NCBI GenBank assembly: GCA_023105745.1 | Contig: JALGQZ010000001.1 | Location: 63,754,937 to 63,818,936 of the forward strand | Length of the DNA stretch: 64,000 nucleotides | Origin: Austropuccinia psidii | Lineage: Eukaryota; Basidiomycota; Pucciniomycetes; Pucciniales; Sphaerophragmiaceae | Reading direction: 5' to 3' | In this document: positions 11,941-24,805 of the stretch, one piece after another | How the letters are laid out: each line of letters opens with the position of its first letter | Numbering within the stretch: the first letter of the stretch is position 1 | Translations under genes and position numbers: made by a program | The notes under the pieces: generated by a model | The model's database searches: none | What the model was told of the DNA's origin: nothing | Seen by the model: the letters and a program-made list of their open reading frames with translations, nothing else

Positions 11941-13843
11941 TGTAAGATATTTCTGTGAAACTATTGATAATATTACTATCAATCAAAAGTAATATAACTT
12001 TTCTTATGAAATATAATAATAAAAAGTATTATAACCATAATTAAATGATTAAATAATGAATTATTTCTTTTACTTGTTATAAACTACTTCTGATTATAGC
12101 AGTAGCAGTAATTGTCTACAAGAATCAATTGCAAGAAGTATTTAATGATAAAACTTCTTTATTAAAATAATCAAATCATTTTAATATATAATTATCCTTT
12201 GCACTAATTATCATAATGATAATTTGTGAAGAAAACTGATACTAGAGAAATTTTTAAGAATTAATTAAAACAACTCACTGATACTCAACTGAAACTTGGA
12301 ATGAATTGGTAGAGGGATTTGACTGATAAATTGTAAATTTGAAGGATTGAAATTTGATTTATAACAGTATTACAACAAACTATAGTTTATTTCTATGATT
12401 TTACATCTGTATAATTGATTCTGGAAGACTAAAACACTTAAGAAAAGATTTAACTAATACTTACTTGTTATTAATAAAAATATAATTGGATAGTAAGAGG
12501 ATTTGGAAAAAAAGCAAGAGAAGGCCTCTTTCAAGTCAACCACAGCTCACAGAGGCATGCAATGGAGAAAACTAAAGGACCAGTGAGTTAGAAAGCAATT
12601 ATCCTTTTTGAATTATTAATTGAATCATCTGTTGTCACCTAAGATTATCATAATTACTTAGTTAAGGCTTTTACATGACTACTAACCCATTTATGGTTAA
12701 GAATAAAAGGGTTTAGAACTATAAATCTTATTTTATTTAAAAATGAAAATTACTCTTCCAAATTTACCAATTCTTTTGTAAGTTCTAACACAGGTTGAAT
12801 TTTATGTGAATTTTTGAATATTCAGTGTTTCACATGGAATCATCAAAAATGGACTGTAAGTAAACCTTTTAGTTTTACTTATAAAACCATAATTATTTTT
12901 GGTTTATTTATGGAGTATACCATTCTCCAATGGTTGTGAGAGTTTCAGAAAGATTACATAAGAATTGTATTTTCAATGAATTTTTGAAGTTTTTACCTTA
13001 TTTCTATGTAGAATTGCAAATAGCACAGTATAGCAGGTTGCTATGAGGTAAATCAATAGATAATAGTCCAAAAAGTGTTTTAATTACTCTTTTAGGGATT
13101 ATCCACGTAAAATTCTAAATAATTGACATGGTTACAGGAGTCTAGGTTGCTCTTTACCCCCTTTGCACGTCAAAATAGCAGGTAATTTGCAATTTTCTTA
13201 TGATTTAATGAGAGTTTAACTTGGTAACCAGGTTGCCAGAATGTTTTAGTATACTTATTGGGCCATTATCAGCCATGCATCCAAGATTTAGAGCTATCCA
13301 CGCCTCAGAGACCTCAGAAGTTGGGTATCCTGTCTCTCTTTGATGTCTTTTGTCCCCCTTAGTTACTTTACTGTCACAAATAGTAATTCAGGCTTCAAGA
13401 CTGATATCCACTATGGGTTTACCAAAACTGTATGTAAGATTACTGTATTTTTAAGTGCCACAAACATGCATAACACTAATTTCAGTGTATATGTAACATG
13501 GTATTTCTCACATTCCCATTGTTTTGGCATGAAATTGAGAAAAACAATAATTTTGACAATTCTTCTTTGTGGTATTGAAGTATTTTCCACATTACCACCT
13601 CATAGAGTTCATTAACGCTTATTCACTCTATGGAGCTACCCTAGGTGAACTTTTGTGTAGAATCCAACACTGGCCTTAAATCCATGGACTTACTTACTCA
13701 CAAAAATGTTATTTATATTTTCTTAAATGAAAAATGATCAATTTTGGATATATGCATGACTTATGGGTTCTGCATAGTTCAGAATTTATTTTAATATTAA
13801 TTGTGGCCTATTTGGGTATTTAAAATATACCTCAAGGCTTACA
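11941..13843 (-). repeat. 5' LTR of the gypsy element, complete (1903 bp)
   Basis: Has the TG...CA ends of an LTR (plus strand TGTAAG at 11941, CTTACA ending at 13843; these are 6-bp inverted ends). It aligns with 3871-5545 and with the solo LTRs at 19934, 27385 and 33877. It keeps some CpG sites lost in other copies, for example CACGTC near 13165. No matching target duplication is expected because the partner end of the element is truncated. Confidence 0.9.
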
Positions 13844-14213
13844 ATTGTCCTCATTTTTATTTCCCACTTGTTTGTCTTTTTGTTGAATAATGCAATGGAA
13901 TATGAGATGATTAATGAATAAAGATTATAATTAGCTCAATTCATTGTATGTAGATGAGCTTCCAATCCTAAATATTGAGCTTTTAAGATAGCTGAGTATT
14001 AATAGCGAGCTAGAGCCAAGTATGAAGCAAACTGCAAGCTGGGTTGGACCTGCTACCCCCACCAATGGGGGTAGTACTTATTCCATGGTTAATGGTCTTT
14101 TAAATATTATTTTTCTGGGTTATTTTCTCCAGTTGCTTAAGATCTTCAAAAACAATTTGATAATCAAGAAATTAATGGATTTTGGGAGAGATGAACTCTA
14201 GCATATTTTTGAA
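13844..14213. other. Spacer between the gypsy element and the copia-type relic
   Basis: No gene seen. A GC-richer patch at about 14025-14090 contains the near-palindrome CTACCCCCACCAATGGGGGTAG (14051-14072), a possible hairpin, of unknown meaning. Confidence 0.4.
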
Positions 14214-14444
14214 TTAATTCTTCCACTGTATGAAGTTGGAGCCATCTTGAGAAAATTTAAAAACATTGGATGAAAAAGTATTGGAATCCTGCATGAAGTT
14301 GCAGTAGTGATAGTATTCGTCATATGAGTTGGTGGATGATACCAAAGGTTTTCGTTTAAGCTCTAATTTAATGGAAGGGTGTGAGGAATCTGATAGTGGA
14401 GGTATATTTATGGATTGCTTGGCTTTGGATAGAGCCTCAACCAT
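14214..14444 (-). pseudogene. Relic resembling a Ty1/copia Gag N-terminus
   Basis: A 76-codon minus-strand frame ends with KFSQDGSNFIQWKN. The pattern of a hydrophobic residue, then DGSNF.QWK, is the characteristic start of the Gag-like domain in copia-type elements. The frame stops directly after this motif, and the sequence below 14214 can be read on for only a short way in the same style. No LTRs or pol fragments were found around it. The assignment rests on one motif, so confidence is moderate to low. Confidence 0.45.
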
Positions 14445-17400
14445 GAAATATCAAGATATTTAAGAGGGGTAGTGGTTCTATTAAGCAAATAAAGAAAATA
14501 GTTTCATTAGGGTATTTGGAAGGTGAGAATGGTTTGTATGTATAAGAAATGCTAAAAGAAGAAGCAATAAAGGTTTTATTTGAAGGATCTATTCATAAAT
14601 ATATCCAGTAATAGTGAGCCAGTTTTTGAACTATAAGCAGGGTCAATTAATGGATCTCTGATCTTTCTGCTTGAAGTGAGAAATTAATAATATATTCATA
14701 GTTAACTACTTATATCACAATAAGAAAACAAAGGTATGAATGTGATCACCCCTAATTAACGTCCATTCAAAAGTTCTGCAATTTTCTGGATCATACCTGC
14801 CAACTTGTGGGATTGTTGAGGAAATATAAAATATACAACACATATGCCTATCCCATGACATATTACACTTTGCATTTTTGTAAAGAGGTGTTTGTGTTGA
14901 TTTTGAAATAAGTGTCTGTTATATATGAAAACATAATAATTTCTTTAAGGATCTGGTTTATTGGAATAAGTTTTTGAATTTAGAATAATCCCAATGATAA
15001 GATATCTAAATTTACTTGAGTGTTTCTGAATAATAAATTCATTTGAAGATTAGGAATAAATTTGGAAGAATTAAAATCCCTTGTGATGCATTTCTTATAA
15101 TGTTTTCACTATTTTGAAGCTTCAACCATAGTATTATATGAAGTAGTTCCCCTTAATATCTATTTTAATCATTAAAAATTTTTGTTTTTTGAAATTTTAT
15201 ATTAATTGAGAATTTATTTTCAAACACATTCAATTCAATAAAATAACTAGACCCTTGGCTTTCTGCCTTACAATTAAAAAATAGAAAAAAAGAAAACCAG
15301 GTCAGTAATGATATTTCAATAGTAGCTAGAAGATGTTTTATGATAGATAAAAGAGGAGCTTAGTAGTAGCTGGCTTGAAATAAAATTTTGAATTAATTCA
15401 AAAATCTTTCTTGCACCTAGTGAACAGTAGTAGTAGTAATACTCACCATGAGAAAAGTGGCTACACCTGAAATCAGGTGTTCCATTGGTAAATCAGCTTG
15501 GACCCAGCTTAGACTGAGCTTAGTACCTTCCTCTGAGCTAGGTTGGTCCCATAATTCAATTGTTTGTAAACATTACCAGTACTTCTAATCCACTCTAAAA
15601 CTGAATAATTTTCAGGTTTTTTATTCTATCCTTTCAATTGGATAGAATAAATCTATAGTAAATTATATTTTATGTTTCCAGATCTAGGGATAAATTGAAA
15701 ATTCTCTTCATTAATCATATCATCTAACATAAGAAATTCACTTTCACAATTATTTCAAGTAATTCATTTTACCATTTTAAGGCCTCAATCAGTTAAGCCC
15801 AGGCTTGATAATTGGGAAATCCTTTGCTTTTTTGGGATTATTTATCATTATAATATATTTATTAATATAGATTTTTATTTTCTCCTCAAGAGATGACTCA
15901 AAAATATATATATATATTTAGTCAGAACCTTCCCTTAAAATCCTCTATAATTGTAGCTTTTTTAAAATAACCAAAGTCTTTCAAATTAAGAAAAAGATAG
16001 TCATATATTTTTGAAAAAAACCTATAAAATCAAAAAATTTAGAATATTTATATTTTTATTGCTTTATTGAATCAAATGTATTCATTTCCAGTATTATTTT
16101 GGCTTTTTAAGCCTTACTAATATTTTCACAAAGTCATTTTCATTAGTAAGAGTAATATGAATTTTTATAAGAAAACAAAATTATTAACTTTTGTTTTTTC
16201 ATGGGCTTTTTTTATTTTTTACTTTTTCATTAATTTTTTATTTATAAGAATTATATTTTATAATTCATTTAAGCTATTTTTCATAGTTCTTTCAATTTAG
16301 AATATATATATCAGGATTTTACTGTAAAAATTTAAATGATCATCATTTGTCACAGTAATTTACAGTACATCCTGTAACTCTAAAATGGTCAACAATTGTC
16401 AATATTTTACAGAAGCAGGCCGTACTATCCCTGATACAGTTCTTTTGAATATAAAATCTAATAAATAAAAATAAATAATCAAATTAACAATACAAAAATA
16501 TCTTTAAAAAATACTGAAAAAACATCAAAAATATATCTTTACATATAAACATGATCATGACAATGAAAATACACCATAGAGCTCAAAATAACACGAAAGA
16601 TATTCTTCTGAAAAATCAGGATGATATATCATTCTCCTAATTTCACATTGAAAATCGCAAGGAAATTTAATTTTAATTATGAAAAAAAATTACTAATAAA
16701 TAAAACAAACCTTCAGCTCAGCTTTCATGAATTTTTCTACAATCAATTTTGGGGATAATTTTGACCTTTTATTAAATATTCTGAATGAATTCAAATTATT
16801 TTTTTATATTTTCTCTCTAAAAAATCAACATAATAAATCTTTCATTTTTAAATTAAAAACCATGATCAGAATCAATGAGAAATAGATTTCTTAATATACC
16901 CCTAATCATTTCAGCTTAAAGTTTGAGAATTGTGTTCAAATTCCAAGAAATGATGTCTAAGTAACTCATTATTTCTAATCTAAATCCAAATCTTACTGAT
17001 ATAAGTGATCTTCAAATATTCTAAATGAATTATTTAGCCATAATACTGGTCAAAAAAATTTAAAATTTAAATAAGAGTGATTTTCCAATAAAAAAAAGGG
17101 ATAATAAAAATCTAATTATTTAACTGATCTAATCCTAATTTCATTTAAAAATGATATGATTATTACTTTAAATTAGAAATTACTTCAAGACGTCAACAGG
17201 AATTACATTCATGGGCTTTAGAGATCTTTACAGGAAATGTTTTATAAATTCCAATAAAACCAATATCAAAATTTGTGTATATTTCTTGTAAGGTTTTCAG
17301 TAATAAGAGGGAAATTCTTGATAAGTTATTCATACCACTCCTTGAATATAGTTGAACATAGATTATAAGTGATATTTGTATAAATTCAAGCTCATTTCTG

Positions 17401-19928
17401 TATACCCTCTTTCCAGAATACTAATTGAAGCAATAATTAAAGCCCTTTTTTCATCATACATACTAAAATTAAAAACAAGAGTTTTCCCATATTGGAGAAT
17501 TTAAATACTTGAGTAAGCTGAATGTATGACTTCATGAACCAACCTTTGTAAATATCCCATTATTATCAATTTATTGTTATTTTAGATAATATTAATTCCT
17601 GAATTTAAGTTTAACTTCCTAAGCTTTTCATTAGTTTCCAAAATAAGGTTTGGAAATGGGTCTTATAAAAGAGCTTCTTCATGTAAGTTTTTTCTTAAGA
17701 CCACATAAGAGAATGATTATTAAAAAACAATTAGTTTATTCTTGTCAGAAGTAAGTGTTCTCACATTCTTTCAATATCTATTTACAAATTCTTAATCATA
17801 TTTTATAAAGGTTTCCCACATACCTTTTTGAGAATAAATTAAGGTTGAGAGATGATCAAATAGGTTATTGAATATATTTTCAAGATCTAGTTTTGTTAAT
17901 TATTTATTATTTACACACTCACACAATTAATTTGGGATCATGGAGCTTTTCATGCTGTGAACCCTAGCTATTATATTGAGGTCTCAAGTATGATCATAAC
18001 TATCCATTGATACCAATCATTAAAGTTTAGATGAAAAAGCAGTAGACTAACAAAGTAAAAATAATTCAAAAATTGATTCAACAGCAAGAAAGCTCAATTT
18101 ATCACTTTGAACTGGAAAAATAATCCATCTTGATGCGGTTGAACTATATTTATGTATGCAGGTCACCTTTCTCCAAATCACACACATACTTTCATTTTCT
18201 TCATACTCACTATTGAAGTATTAGCTATTTGAGATTAAATAACCTATTTTATATAATTTTTCCCCTCATTTAATTAAGATTAAAATGAAAAAATCAAAAT
18301 AAATCATTATAATATATATTTCTTTGTCTCATATTAAAATAAATTACTATATAAGAATGGTTGATAATAATAAACTATATTTTGAAAGGCATACCAGAAG
18401 TGATAGATCAATTTATTTTAGGGAGGAAAAATCTTAAAATTTCAAAGAAGAAATGAGAAATATTTTGTATGTATATGAGTATTATCTAGGCGATTATTAG
18501 GCTATATTTTTTCTTTGAAGCTCTTAGTTACTCTAAGTTCAAATTTTGGGATCTTAAAATAGAAAAAATTCATCATCTATAAAATAAATTCCAAATATTC
18601 TTCAATAAATTCTTATTGATCCCATCAATAAGTGACCAAATATTGTTTACAGACGTTTATGGGATGAAAAGTTGGTAATATTTACTTGAGAGGTATTAAG
18701 CTTTGGTAAGATTTTCTTTATGATAAATATTGGTACTTACACTTCAGAGGTTTTTCCAACGTTAAATATGTGATATTACTGCAAGAATAGGAGAAAAATC
18801 AGGGATATGATCTCTTCCTAAATAAAAATTTTAATAATATAAGCCAAATCAATGGTCAGATATATATTTTATATTTTGTGATTCATTAAAAGAGCCCCAA
18901 TCCCTTCAGGGTATTTCTGATTCACTTAGAATCCCTTTCAAATAAAAGTATTTGAAGTGTGAATATTATCCAGCTATTTAATCCCATATATTAGATGGAG
19001 ATAAGATTCATAGTTTTATTTAAAAACACACATCAAACGTTGATCCTTTTTTAAATAAACTAGCTTGAAGTAAAAAGAAAAAATCATCCTGAGCTTATAA
19101 TGAGAAGTATTCCTTTGAGCCTATATTTTAAAATTATTGAGCTTTGAAAATAATGGGGACAAAGTGAGATTGATCCAATTTAATTTAACCATTTTGGCTT
19201 TCATATGTGTATTGAATTTATTCCAAAACTCCTATTTCTTGATTCAATTTCTGCTCTATCTCCTACCTGCATCCAATCCATCTCCCATTGCAAATTCCGA
19301 ATGGAACACCTGCTGTCAGGTTTAGCCACTTTGCTCATAGTTATTTTGAATAGTAGCTTGGAGGATGAGGAAGATGATGAAAATACAAAATAAGGGATCT
19401 GTATGATTATGAGGATCAAAAAAATGGATGAGAAAAAAAGTATCTTGAAAATGAAAAACTTATTCTTTCAAAAACAATAACTCAGGGAGTTTTCATAAAA
19501 TATGATAAATATTTATTGTTAATTATTAGATTAGTATGGAGGGAATTTCCAATCGTTTTTAGAATATTTCAGATACGTAACTTAAAAAACAGATTTGAAA
19601 GTTTGAAATAATATAAGAACAGAGTAGAAAAGGAACGATATATTTTGAATATGTTTAATTTTGTTTGAGTTTTTGAGTATTTATAGATCAGTAATGAATT
19701 TGTTTTTGAATTTTATTTTATAGAATTGATTTTTATGAAAAAATCAAAATGGGTGAGATTTTTTTCCAAAACGAATTGAGAAATTCCAGTTTATTTGGAT
19801 TGATTTTTTTAAGAAAGGGGGTTTTATCTCCTGGTTGAAATTATTAAAAAAGTAGTTGATTTAACTTTTTGTTGGAATTTGTGAATCCTTTTTTTAAAAA
19901 AAGAAGAAGGTGAACAGAAATTGATTTG
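14445..19928. other. AT-rich spacer, no gene seen
   Basis: Five and a half kilobases without a credible coding frame. A slightly less AT-rich stretch near 19205-19400 is open on both strands for about 60-70 codons, but neither translation has a recognisable domain. A short (TA)n run lies near 15905-15919. Confidence 0.55.
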
Positions 19929-19933
19929 ATTTA

Positions 19934-21852
19934 TGTGAGCCTTGAGGTATATTTTACATACCCAAATAGGCCACAATTATCTTAAAAAGAAAGTTTGAAT
20001 TTTGCATAACTCATAAGTCATGCATATATCCAAAATTCATCATTTTCAATTTCAGAAAAGATGAATAACTTTCTATTGAGTAAGTAAATCCATGGATTTA
20101 AGACCAGATTTGGATTCTACACAAAAATTCACCTAGGGTAGACCCATAGAGTGAATAAGCTCAATTTAAGTATTTGAGGTGGTAAAATGGAAAATACTTC
20201 AATACCTCATCATTAATACCACATAAAAGATCCGTGAAAATTTTTGTTTTTCTTGATTTTAAGCCAAAATAATGGGAAAGTGAGAAATCCCATGTTACAT
20301 ATACACTAAGAATAGTGTTATGCATGTTTTGAGCGCTTAATATCATGGTATTCTTACATGGACTTTTGGTACACCCATAGTGGATATCTCACTTGAAGCT
20401 TTAATTTCTATTTTTACGTGAAAAATAAGCAAGGGGGACAAAAGACATCAAAGAGAGCCAGGGTACCCAACTTCTGAGGCCTCAGAGGCGTGGATAGCTC
20501 CAGAGCATGGATCCATGGCTCATCTTGGCCCAATTGGTAAACTAAAACTCTTTGGGAACTTGGTTACCAAGTTACACCTACTGTAATCATAAGAAAATAG
20601 CAAATAACCTGCTATTTTGACGTGCCAAGGAGGTAATGAGCTACTTAGACTCCTGTAACCACGTCAATTCTTGATGACTTTCCATGACTAGACCCTAAAA
20701 GAGTAATTAAAACCCTTTTGGGACCCATATTCATTGATTTACCTCATAGCAACCAGCAAAATACTGCTATTTGCAATTCTACGTAGAAATGAGGTAAAAA
20801 CTTCAAAAATTCATTAAAAATACAATTCTTAATGAATCTTTCTGAAACTGTCAGGACCGATAGAGAACTGTATTATCTATGGTACAACCAAAATGAATTA
20901 CAGTTTTACTAGTAAAATTAAAAGTTTTACTTATAGTCCATTTTTGACCATTCTACGTGAAACACTGAATCTTCAAAAATTCACAGTAATTACAACCTGT
21001 GATGAAATTGGCAATAACATTTATAGCTTTGAGAAATCAATGATTATTTTAGAATAAAAGAATATTTACAGATGTTACTCCTTTGATTCTTAACCATATT
21101 GGGGTTGGTAGTCACGTAAAAGCATCAATTAAGTAATTATGATAATCTTACGTGACAACAGATGATGCAATCATTAATCCAAAAAGGTTTATTGTTTTAT
21201 CACTCACTGGTTTTTCAGTTTGCTCCATGGCACGCCTCTGTGAGCTGTTGTTGACTTAAAAGAAGCCTCTTCTTGCTGTTTTTTCCGTATCATCATCTTA
21301 TCAATTTATTAAATCATTATTACCAACAAGTAAGTATTAGTTAAAGCTATTCTTAAGTGTTTTAAATCTTTCAGAATCAACCAGAAAGACGTGAAATCAT
21401 AGAATCCAACTATATATTGTTGTAATACTGTTATAAATCCTTTTGATCTCTAAAATCCACAATTCCACGTCAAATTTCTCTACTCTTATCTATCAATAAG
21501 TTCTTTGGAGTATTAGTGAGTCATTTATTTTTAATTCTTAAAGTTTTTCTCTAGTAATAGTTTTCTTCAAGAATTATCTTTATAATTATTCTTGTAAAAG
21601 ATAATTATATATTAAAATAATTTTATTATTTTAATAAAGAAGTTTTTATTATTAAATTCTTCTAGTAATTGATTCTTGTAGACAATTACTGCTCACTGTT
21701 ATAATCACTAGTAGTGTATAACACGTGAAAGAAATAATTTTATAATTATTTAATTGTGGTTATGATAATTTTTTTATTATATTTCATAAGAACAGACATA
21801 GTACTGTTGATTAATAGTAATATTATCATCAGTTTCATAGTCAAATCTTACA
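19934..21852 (+). mobile_element. Solo LTR of the gypsy family (1919 bp)
   Basis: Starts TGTGAGCCTTGAGG and ends CTTACA, in the opposite orientation to the other copies. It is flanked by a perfect 5-bp target duplication ATTTA (19929-19933 and 21853-21857), which proves an LTR-retrotransposon insertion reduced to a single LTR by LTR-LTR recombination. Of the copies here it retains the most CpG dinucleotides (for example the ACGT sites near 20617, 20954 and 21151), so it is probably the youngest or least methylated. A shadow frame of 61 codons on the minus strand (20346-20161) belongs to the conserved antisense frame of the LTR. Confidence 0.93.
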
Positions 21853-21857
21853 ATTTA

Positions 21858-22422
21858 ATTCTGGAGAAGAGAAAACAAAGTTTTCACATCAACAAACCAG
21901 TTCATTCTCATTGAAACCAAATGGTCAGATCTATAACATATATATTTTTGTCTCCTTGAAACCACATACTCATAAAGCTTTATTGAGCTTATAGATCATA
22001 ATTTCAGTGAAAAAATTTGTAAAAAACATTTTTACCAATCAAATCCATAATACATTGAAGCTCCCCCATTGGTCTTGTGTAGTCCAGAGTATCTTTGAGA
22101 ATGTCAACATGGCTTTTTTTCCTTAAACACAATCTCCTTATTCCATTTCCACTTTTAAAACTTGGCCTTTTTCATCAAAACCTGTCCTCCTTGGAAACTA
22201 TTTTTCTACAAATTTTAAAACTTAAACTCTGTTATAATTTCCTTCAAGCCATTTGTCTTCATCCAATTTTAATTGGAGAATATCCTTTTCTTACTGTGCT
22301 TGAGAAAGAGAAGTTATTACATATAAGCTCATATCAAATTTAAAAAATGCTTCAACATTTTTATGTAATTAAATTTTGGGATTTAAAGTGAATTTTTTCA
22401 TGTATTTAACTCGATTCAATCT
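21858..22422. other. AT-rich spacer with possible minus-strand coding relic
   Basis: No intact frame. Short protein-like peptides can be read on the minus strand near 22040-22120, but stops interrupt them and no family is recognised. Confidence 0.3.
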
Positions 22423-22565
22423 TTATTTACCTGTATTTAAGAAACCATTTAAATCAACTGGTCTTTGATCATTAATCCACACATCACTTGCCTCATCATC
22501 CTCTATAGTCTCAAATAAATTCAAGTCATCATTCAGACGCATTTCTCTCTGGGGCTCATTTTGCA
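22423..22565 (-). pseudogene. Possible relic exon of an unknown protein
   Basis: The minus-strand frame 22629-22423 contains an acidic, non-repetitive segment (NDDLNLFETIEDDEASD, then VWINDQRPVDLNGF) unlike the Lys/Phe/Ile/Asn-rich noise of other frames. It is preceded by a CCCCAG acceptor-like site and ends at an ACAG/GTAAAT donor-like site near 22437-22430. I do not recognise a family. It may be a piece of a decayed transposon gene. Confidence 0.3.
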
Positions 22566-22629
22566 CCCCCAAAAACTTAATATGTTTCAAGTAGAAACAA
22601 TTTTTATGATTATTTAAATAACCCATCAT

Positions 22630-24805
22630 TAATAAATAATCGCATATTTCAGTGATATGGCTATATCATCAAGCTCATCAATTCCATAAAGTCCTTGATA
22701 TTTTTAGCTTTCCATTTATTTCACATTTGGCTTGATTCAAAGAAGAAAATACATTCAAAAATTTAATGAGTATAATTTTTATTTGAAGGAAATAAATGGG
22801 GTAAATAGTGAATAATTGAATGGATAAATGGGAATCTACTGGACTTTTATATCTTTTGTGAATTTTATCACTATTTTTTCAATGGAAATTGACTGGCTCT
22901 TTTATGCTTATCCAAAATCTTCAAAATTCAAGACTTTCTAATTATCTTTGAATTTTTTTAAAAAGTATTCACAATGTGGAGCTCCTTTTATTTGTGGGAT
23001 TGGATAAAGAAGCTTTTGAGGGGAAAGCTTTAGCAAGTCCATTTTGAATTTTTAAATTAATAATATAACTAATTTTTCTATATTGTATTAGATTCCCCTT
23101 TGAATATACTATAAATCTCTCTAAAGATCTCAAAAATGAATTGAAAAGAATTAATTTGGAATTTTAACTAGAGAAGAATCCCCAGCAATTTCTATCAGAC
23201 CCGATCATAAATCCAGGTAATAAAATAAATTTAAATAAGCTACAGTAAAAACAAGAACAATAAACTAGGAGATTTTATCTTTTGTTTTGATACATAGATA
23301 TCTGATAAGATTAGGTTTTTAATGATTCTAATCAGAAAATATTGAATCATTTGAAGGAATATTTGGAGTTATATTGTGTTTAGAAGTTGATAATTAAATT
23401 TCATTATGATTTTTAAGCACAAATTAGGTTTCTTGAACAATTAAAAGGTTTTTTTGTATTCATTTTGTTAATTTTTTTGGTTTAAATAATGGTTTTAATC
23501 AATAAAATGTGATATTTCTAATTTTAATTATTCTAATTTCAATTTTTGTAATCTATGGTACTTTATGAGTTTTGATGTTTGTTATAATAAATAAGTTACT
23601 AAAGCTATTTTTAGTGATGATCTCAAGGCATGTCTATTCAAAAAATTTAATTTGAACTATTTGAATAATTTGTCTTCAAATTTGAATTTTTCGACCTCTA
23701 GATGAAATAAATGAAAAAGGGAAAGGAGTATTTATTAGAAAAATTTAATTTGAGCTTTTCAAATGATTTATTTTTAGAATCAAATCTGCCTCTATATAAA
23801 ATGAAAAAAACTTCATTTTCAATTTTGTTTCAACACCAAATAGCAACAAGCAATTTTTATACTAAGAATTTGGAGTTTGTGTTTGAATATGAATATTTTC
23901 TAAAGTCCATTTTGAAAGAGGAAATTACAAATTATTTTTACATAATCCACATGAATAATTTAGATATAAATACACAATATTTCAATAATTCACTTTTATC
24001 AAAAATATCTTGAAATATGTAATGCTAAGTATTATTTTGGAATAACATTTCTTTATTATTCAAAGAAAAAATATTTCTAAGCATGTATTTTTTATAATTA
24101 ATAATTTTGGATAGGTATTTTCAAAAGAAAATTTAATCTGAATCACATATAATAAATACTTAATTTAAAGAGGATTAGATCATAGACAAATAAAGGATAA
24201 AGACGGAGGCAATATTGTTGATAGTGGTATTACAAATAGGAAGTATTATTATTACCATGAATTAGGAGAATTTAAAACTTCAATAATGTTTATAAAGGAT
24301 TTTCTCACTAGTAAGGATAAATTAGAATTTCATCATTTCAAACCTTTTATGGTGATAATTAAATTTTTCTTATTCTTCCATGTAACATGAGATTTTTCTA
24401 TTTCCAGATTAACCTCATTTGAAGATGAATTCCGTTTTGAATTTATTGAAGATTTTTAGAAGATGGCTCATTTTCTGAGGAAAATTTTAAGTTTTTATGG
24501 GAATAAAACTGCTCATGGAGCTCGAGGAGGTAAATTTATAGGTGATTGATGGAGAAAGCTCAAGGAAAAGAATCATTTGGAAGATATAAAACTGTCAAAA
24601 TTGGCCTCACCCCCCAGAAGATAGAATCAGATATGATGAACCAAATGAGTTGGTAAATTATATAGATTCAATCATAGAAAAAAGGTTTCAATTAATTTCC
24701 AACAAAGATTTTGAGGGATTTCACAAAAAATTGAAATCTATTGGGACCAGTATTTCTGGAGATATATTATCATTATCTTGTTAAAGGAATAAATTTCTTA
24801 CACTT
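22630..24805. other. AT-rich spacer, no gene seen
   Basis: A 100-codon plus-strand frame at 23711-24013 is rich in Phe, Ile, Asn and Lys and has no domain, so it is judged chance. Nothing else is supported. Confidence 0.5.

Larger units (their letters stand above)
3871..13843 (-). mobile_element. Ty3/gypsy LTR retrotransposon, decayed, nearly full length
   Basis: Read on the minus strand the order is 5' LTR (13843-11941), leader, gag, aspartic protease, reverse transcriptase/RNase H, integrase with HHCC finger, chromodomain-like tail, polypurine tract (5557-5546) and 3' LTR (5545 to about 3871). This is the domain order of Ty3/gypsy elements, and the terminal chromodomain-like segment points to the chromovirus branch. 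The coding part is broken by many stops and frameshifts but can be followed across about 5.6 kb. The two LTRs have diverged clearly (6 differences in one well-conserved stretch of 87 bases, more elsewhere), so the insertion is old. The outer end of the 3' LTR is missing about 230 bp, so no target duplication can be read. The fragments resemble rust-fungus polyproteins. Confidence 0.9.

Noticed and set aside
15440..15475. Similarity of CTCACCATGAGAAAAGTGGCT to GTTCACCATGAGAAACGTGGCT near 63250
   Set aside because: Only about 20 bp are shared and the flanks do not align; too short to define a repeat family.
23711..24013. 100-codon plus-strand frame
   Set aside because: Phe/Ile/Asn/Lys-rich composition typical of chance frames in AT-rich DNA; no splice partners or domain.
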